Assembly (NCBI GenBank): GCA_026126215.1
Contig: JAHCJQ010000023.1
Coordinates: forward strand, 1 to 38,556
Length of the DNA: 38,556 nt
Direction of reading: 5' to 3'
Source of the DNA: Alphaproteobacteria bacterium
GTDB lineage: Bacteria > Pseudomonadota > Alphaproteobacteria > Ferrovibrionales > Ferrovibrionaceae
Shown here: piece by piece, positions 34,730 to 38,556 of the stretch
How the letters are laid out: every line of letters begins with the position of its first letter
Position numbering within the stretch: position 1 is the stretch's first letter
Notes under the pieces: generated by a model
Told to the model about the DNA's origin: nothing
Database searches by the model: none
The model's input: the letters and a program-made list of their open reading frames with translations, nothing else
Translations under genes and position numbers: made by a program

Positions 34730-35784
34730 GATCCGCCCGCCCGCCCGGCGAGGGCGATCTCGAAATTGAAGCGCTCCTGCCCGCTGGTCGGGTCGCGCGT
34801 TACCGCCGTGCGGAAATCGACGCCGCGGAAGAGCGGCGAGGATTCGATGCGCTGCACCAGCGCCGCCGCCGATTCCGCCATGCCGGCGATCTCGAGTTCG
34901 CCGCCATGCAGAGCCAGTTCCTGCACCCAGGCTTCATCCGGGAACAGCCGGGTCAACTCCTCCAGCAGCACCACTGCGCGCAAGCCATGCCGCTGTCCGG
35001 CGATCGCCGCCAGGCCGCCCTGCTCACGGTCCAGTTCTGCCCTGAGCCGCGCGGCCGGCTCGGCCTGCTCGCGCAACAGGGCGATCTCCCCATCGGCGCG
35101 ACGGTTGGCATGCCAACCATGGACGAGGGGCGAGAGCAGCGCGGCCAGTGCCAGGACGGCCACGGCGAAAGCCAGCGGCCGCATGCCGCGCCGGCGCGGC
35201 ATCGGCGCACGCACCAATGCCGGCAGCAGGTTGAAATCGAGCGGCGCCGCCGCCTCGCCGCCCAGATCGACCGCCTGCGGCGCGAGGCTTGATGCGGCAA
35301 GCTGGGCAAGCGCCTGCTCCACCCGGGCGCGCGGCGCCACGAGCAGCCGCAGGACCAGCCGGCGCTCCGCCGGCCGGCGCTCGAGCACCCGCCAGTCGAA
35401 ATAAACCTGGTCGGCCGGAAACGGCGTCTGCCGCTCCATCTCGAACTCGAGCACCTCGCGCAGGTTCTCCTCGGCAGCGAGCGGGAGGGCCAGCGTCTTG
35501 CCGAGGCCATCGTTTGCCGGCAGCCGTAGCACCACGACGCGATCGGCCAGCGCCGCCGATGCCGGCTGGCCCGGCGCCAGTCGGCCGGCCTGCTGGCGCC
35601 GCGCGCCGTCCTGCAGGCTCAGCGCCAGGGCCTCGCCGTCGGGCTCGACCAGAAGGAAGGCCGGATCAAGCCCGAGCAGGCGCGCGAGCGGGCCGGGAAG
35701 AAGCCCGCGAAGCTCGCGCCCCCACCAGCGCAGGAAGCGCGCGAACGGCGCCGCCCGGTCCGGCGATCCGGCGCTAGAATTCAT
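34726..35784 (-). CDS. gspL: Type II secretion platform protein GspL (PilM/ASKHA fold plus periplasmic part)
   Basis: 352 residues from ATG 35784 (AGGTC upstream); the frame is open 25 codons further. The N-terminal half is the cytoplasmic actin-like domain (DPAFLLVEPDGEALALSL; LREVLEFEMERQTPFPADQVYFDW), which binds the GspE ATPase. A single membrane helix (PLAFAVAVLALAALLSPLV, about residues 207-225) leads to a periplasmic PilN-like domain (LLEELTRLFPDEAWVQEL). It starts 78 bases after the gspK stop and overlaps gspM by 4 bases. Confidence 0.88.
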   Translation of the reverse strand: MNSSAGSPDRAAPFARFLRWWGRELRGLLPGPLARLLGLDPAFLLVEPDGEALALSLQDGARRQQAGRLAPGQPASAALADRVVVLRLPANDGLGKTLALPLAAEENLREVLEFEMERQTPFPADQVYFDWRVLERRPAERRLVLRLLVAPRARVEQALAQLAASSLAPQAVDLGGEAAAPLDFNLLPALVRAPMPRRRGMRPLAFAVAVLALAALLSPLVHGWHANRRADGEIALLREQAEPAARLRAELDREQGGLAAIAGQRHGLRAVVLLEELTRLFPDEAWVQELALHGGELEIAGMAESAAALVQRIESSPLFRGVDFRTAVTRDPTSGQERFNFEIALAGRAGGS

Positions 35785-35862
35785 GCGAGACCTGCCCCCT
35801 GCCCATGGCCCAAACTCTATCACCCGCGCCGAGGGCGAGGCAACGCGGGTGGCATTCAACTC

Positions 35863-36732
35863 TCACCGCAGATCGACGATGCGGAAAGGCTCGCGCCCCG
35901 AGCCGAGAAGCACCACCTGCGCCTCGCGACGGAAGATACGGCCCGGCGCCAGCGCCAGTTCGGCACGCACCAGAAAGCCGACCCCGCGCGAGGGTCTCGC
36001 ATGGATTTCCGCCGGCCCGAGATCGGGATCGCCCAGTTGCTGCCGGTGAAAGGCCGGCGGGCGCCGCTCGACGATCGACCGGACGGTGCGCGGGTCGAGC
36101 CCGGGCAGGGCCGCCAGCACTTCGACCGGCGCGCTCGCCGGATCGACGCCGTCCTGCCCGTTCAGCACGGTGACCAGCGGTCGCGCCCGCTCCAGCCATT
36201 CCGCGCGCATGCCCAGTATATGGGCGAGTTCGCCGACATGCGCGAAAGGCCGCGCGCGCGGCGCGCCGGGATGGCCGGCCGCGGCATAGAGCCGGGCCAG
36301 CCGGCCGCCATCCTCCGCCTCCTCGCGCCAGTCGGCGATGTTGCGCGCCAGCGCCCGCGCCTCGCTTGCGGGCGCGCCGACGGCAATGAAAAGTGCGACA
36401 AGCAACTCCTCCGGCGCGGCATTGAGGTCGATCCGGCCGCCTTCGTCGAAGACCTGGACGCGAACCGGAAACCCATCCACGTTCGTCTCGAAGGGTGCAC
36501 CGTCCACGCGCAGCCGGCTTGCCGGTCCAGTCCCGATCAGGCGCAGCGCCGTCATCTGGATCGCTCCGTCCGCGAGATGCCGCGCATGAGCGAGGTCCAA
36601 AAGATTGCGCGCCAGCACGGTCTCGGTCCGGGTGGTGCTGGCGAAGCCGACCAGCAACGCCGAAAGCAGCGCCAATACCCATAGCGCCGCGATCAGCGCC
36701 ACACCTCGCTCGGTGCGGCCCGGGCCGCTCAT
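35863..36732 (-). CDS. gspK: Type II secretion minor pseudopilin GspK
   Basis: 289 residues from ATG 36732 (ATGA overlap with gspJ). The N-terminus ERG|VALIAALWVLALLSALLVGF is a prepilin signal whose fifth mature residue is not Glu, as is typical of GspK, the tip pseudopilin. The large globular domain contains GRIDLNAAPEELLVALF, the SAM-like helical region and VGELAHILGM. It would cap the pseudopilus with GspI and GspJ. Confidence 0.92.
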   Translation of the reverse strand: MSGPGRTERGVALIAALWVLALLSALLVGFASTTRTETVLARNLLDLAHARHLADGAIQMTALRLIGTGPASRLRVDGAPFETNVDGFPVRVQVFDEGGRIDLNAAPEELLVALFIAVGAPASEARALARNIADWREEAEDGGRLARLYAAAGHPGAPRARPFAHVGELAHILGMRAEWLERARPLVTVLNGQDGVDPASAPVEVLAALPGLDPRTVRSIVERRPPAFHRQQLGDPDLGPAEIHARPSRGVGFLVRAELALAPGRIFRREAQVVLLGSGREPFRIVDLR

Positions 36733-37334
36733 TGCTGCACCACGCCAAGGCGCGGCACGGCCAGGAGATCCGGCCAGTCCGCCCGGTCGCCGTCGCCGGC
36801 GCGGATGCGGACCAGCCGGGGCAGCGTGTCCGAGCGCGGCCAACTCTCGAGCCAGCGCCTGCCATCGTGATAGGAGATCGCGAGCGGTGCATGCACGAGC
36901 GCGAGCGGCGCCGCGTCGGCATCGGGCAGGAACCGGAATGGCTCGCGCTCGCGCGTGATCGGCTGGCGCAGCACGATCAGCCGGCTGCCGGTCTCACTCT
37001 CCTGCACGGCGATGCGCAGGTACCAGAGGCCCGGCATGCCGTCGCGTCCATACATCTCGGCCACCAGATCGAGCCGGCCGGGGCCGCCACGGAAGGCGAC
37101 CTCGCCACGGGTCTCGTCGTTGACGATGAGCGGCACTGCGGCCTCGATCTGCCGGCGCAGGAAGTGCTGCGCCGCGCGCAGGTCCTCGAGCCCCGCTATG
37201 CGGGCCTCGACCTGCCTCGTGCTGACCAGTCCGAAGCGGAGCGCACCGGTCAACAGCCCGGCGAGCAGCGCAAGCAGCGCGATGGCGACCAGTGCCTCGA
37301 GCAGGGTGAAGCCGCGCGACCGCCGCCGGATCAC
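36729..37334 (-). CDS. gspJ: Type II secretion minor pseudopilin GspJ
   Basis: 201 residues from GTG 37334, whose GTGA overlaps the gspI stop. Prepilin signal SRG|FTLLEALVAIALLALLAGL with Glu at mature position 5. The globular part has the GspJ features RAAQHFLRRQIEAAVP, YLRIAVQESE and PRLVRIRAGDGD. The frame is open upstream within gspI, but that extension has no prepilin motif. Together with GspK and GspI it would form the pseudopilus tip. Confidence 0.9.
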   Translation of the reverse strand: MIRRRSRGFTLLEALVAIALLALLAGLLTGALRFGLVSTRQVEARIAGLEDLRAAQHFLRRQIEAAVPLIVNDETRGEVAFRGGPGRLDLVAEMYGRDGMPGLWYLRIAVQESETGSRLIVLRQPITREREPFRFLPDADAAPLALVHAPLAISYHDGRRWLESWPRSDTLPRLVRIRAGDGDRADWPDLLAVPRLGVVQQ

Positions 37335-37708
37335 GGCAGCACCTCCGGCACCACCAGCAGGGTCGAGAGCGCGACATCCTCGCCTGCCCGCGCGCCACGC
37401 CAGGTGACACTGACCCGAAGCAGCAAGAGGCGTTGTCCGGCGCCGCTCTCGATCGGCTGCGACTGGCTCCGCCATGCATAGCCGCCGGGCAGTTCGCCCG
37501 CGCGCGCCTCACCGCGCGGATCGCCCAGCGCCGCCAGTTCTGCAAGCCGGGATTCGGCGTGCAGCAACGCCATCGTCCGCCGCTCAGCCGCATGTGTGCC
37601 CTGCAGCCCCTGCCCGATCAGCGGCAGCGCCGCGCCGAGCACCAGGGCGACGATCAGGAAGGCGACCAGCACTTCCAGCAGGCTGAAACCCCGCGCGTCC
37701 CTTTTCAT
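37331..37708 (-). CDS. gspI: Type II secretion minor pseudopilin GspI
   Basis: 125 residues from ATG 37708 (ATGA overlap with gspH). Prepilin signal ARG|FSLLEVLVAFLIVALVLGA with Glu at position 5. The short globular domain contains HAESRLAELAALGD and LLLLRVSVTWRG, both usual for GspI. It is believed to start assembly of the pseudopilus tip. Confidence 0.92.
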   Translation of the reverse strand: MKRDARGFSLLEVLVAFLIVALVLGAALPLIGQGLQGTHAAERRTMALLHAESRLAELAALGDPRGEARAGELPGGYAWRSQSQPIESGAGQRLLLLRVSVTWRGARAGEDVALSTLLVVPEVLP

Positions 37709-38082
37709 GGCGCGCCCACGGCGCGCACGCGTCCGGTCAGCCAGTCGACTTCGACAAGGCGCGTTGCCTGGCCGCGGGCGAGGGCGGCGCGCCCGCCGGA
37801 AGAGGAACCGTCAGGGAAAAAACGGATGCCCTCCGTCGGCTCGACCAGCATGACGATTCCGGCCGGCAGGTCGAGCGGACGGGCGGGAAAGCGCGTCTCG
37901 GCGCGGGTTTCGAGGGCGAGGTTGCGCGCCCGGCGCATCTCCGCCGCCACCTGTTCGCTTGCCGACCCGAGATCGGCCGGCCCGAGGCCGCGCGCCAGGT
38001 TGGGCAGTATGACAGCGGCGCCGAGCGCGAAGAGGCCCAGCGCCACCAGCATCTCCAGCAGGGTGAAGCCGGCTTGTCGCAT
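37705..38082 (-). CDS. gspH: Type II secretion minor pseudopilin GspH
   Basis: 125 residues from ATG 38082, 4 bases after the gspG stop. Prepilin signal QAG|FTLLEMLVALGLFALGAAV, Glu at position 5. The globular part has MRRARNLALETRAETRF and a C-terminal beta segment (EGIRFFPDGSSSGGRA, VDWLTGRVR) typical of GspH. It is short but complete. Confidence 0.9.
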   Translation of the reverse strand: MRQAGFTLLEMLVALGLFALGAAVILPNLARGLGPADLGSASEQVAAEMRRARNLALETRAETRFPARPLDLPAGIVMLVEPTEGIRFFPDGSSSGGRAALARGQATRLVEVDWLTGRVRAVGAP

Positions 38083-38086
38083 GGCG

Positions 38087-38530
38087 TCAGTTCAGGACGA
38101 TGTCGGCCGCCTCGCCGCTGCCGCCGACCTGGCCGTCCGCGCCGAGCGATATCAGGTCGAAATCGGGACCCTGGCTGCCTGGCATGCGATAGACATAGGC
38201 GCGCTCCCATGGGTCGGCGGGAAGCTGACCGCCCTTGAGATAGGGGCCGTTCCAGCGCGCCAGTCCGGCCGGCCGCTCGACCAGCGCCCGCAGCCCCTCG
38301 GCCTGGCTCGGGTAGCGGCCGACATCGAGGCGGAAGAGATCGAGCGCCGAGGAGATCTGGTTCATCTGCAGTCGCGCCGTCTCCGACTTGGCGGTGCCTA
38401 CATAGCGCAGCACCTGGGTCCCGACCACGCCGCCGATCAGCGCCAGGATGGTGAGCACGACCAGCAGCTCGATGAGCGTGAAGCCCCGCTGCCGCCTTCT
38501 TCGCCTGCCGTTCGATCCATGCAACGCCAT
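38087..38530 (-). CDS. gspG: Type II secretion major pseudopilin GspG
   Basis: 147 residues from ATG 38530 (GAGGGG upstream). Prepilin leader of 16 residues, strongly basic (GRRRRRQRG), cut before FTLIELLVVLTILALIGGV, Glu21 being mature position 5. The family core is visible: DLFRLDVGRYPSQAEGLRALVERP, WNGPYLKGGQLPADPWERAYVYRMPG and DFDLISLGADGQVGGSGEAADI, with the calcium-site region near the C-terminus. It is the main subunit of the pseudopilus. The operon's ATPase, platform (gspE, gspF) and peptidase genes are not in the window; gspE and gspF would most likely lie to the right. Confidence 0.95.
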   Translation of the reverse strand: MALHGSNGRRRRRQRGFTLIELLVVLTILALIGGVVGTQVLRYVGTAKSETARLQMNQISSALDLFRLDVGRYPSQAEGLRALVERPAGLARWNGPYLKGGQLPADPWERAYVYRMPGSQGPDFDLISLGADGQVGGSGEAADIVLN

Positions 38531-38556
38531 GATCCCCTCAAACACCCGGTCGCTCA

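Overview
This is high-GC DNA (about two thirds G+C) with the gene content and protein styles of an alphaproteobacterium: exported Tat metalloenzymes, the DUF3305/DUF3306/DUF6352 formate dehydrogenase neighbourhood, and family-typical ABC and type II secretion operons. The order cannot be fixed from the sequence; a Rhodospirillales- or Rhizobiales-like heterotroph is a guess. I saw no tRNA, rRNA, CRISPR array or insertion sequence. No gap between genes exceeds 300 bases.

Layout. (1) 1-5629, minus strand: a complete peptide/nickel-type ABC importer operon read binding protein > permease > permease > ATPase > ATPase, with the last ATPase cut by the window edge. (2) 5830-9916, minus: an exported CigR/RcnB-like protein, then a multicopper oxidase translationally coupled behind a large four-cluster ferredoxin. 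(3) 10014-12454: a small c-type cytochrome and a 44-residue membrane peptide (plus), an exported seven-bladed WD40 protein (minus) and a Tat-exported iron superoxide dismutase (plus). (4) 12556-18105, minus: a periplasmic, membrane-bound formate dehydrogenase operon (TorD-type chaperone, small Tat protein, catalytic alpha subunit with cysteine instead of selenocysteine, FeS beta subunit, cytochrome b gamma subunit). (5) 18362-23581, minus: DUF3306, DUF3305, DUF6352 and a biotin/lipoate-ligase-like protein behind a tungstate importer tupB-tupC-tupA, with a divergent one-component regulator at 23655. (6) 24612-31407: separate metabolic and envelope genes (serine hydrolase, atypical SDR, KamA-type radical SAM enzyme, lipoprotein alpha/beta hydrolase, a MORN/proline-rich exported protein and a PPC-domain exported protein). 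(7) 31415-38530, minus: a tightly overlapped type II secretion operon gspG-H-I-J-K-L-M-N/C-D.

How it works together. Regions 2-5 (about 9 to 24 kb) read as one formate-oxidation island. TupABC would supply tungstate; the chaperone and small Tat protein would help mature and export the cofactor-loaded alpha subunit; FdhABC would oxidise formate in the periplasm and pass electrons through four FeS clusters and cytochrome b to quinone. The conserved unknowns (ligase-like protein, DUF6352, DUF3305, DUF3306, large ferredoxin, WD40 protein, 44-residue peptide) are probably assembly, cofactor or electron-transfer partners. The most unusual item is the chaperone: it starts at TTG and carries an N-terminal YdaS/Cro-type DNA-binding domain, and a palindrome that could be its operator lies just upstream. 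This suggests a protein that could couple enzyme maturation to operon transcription.
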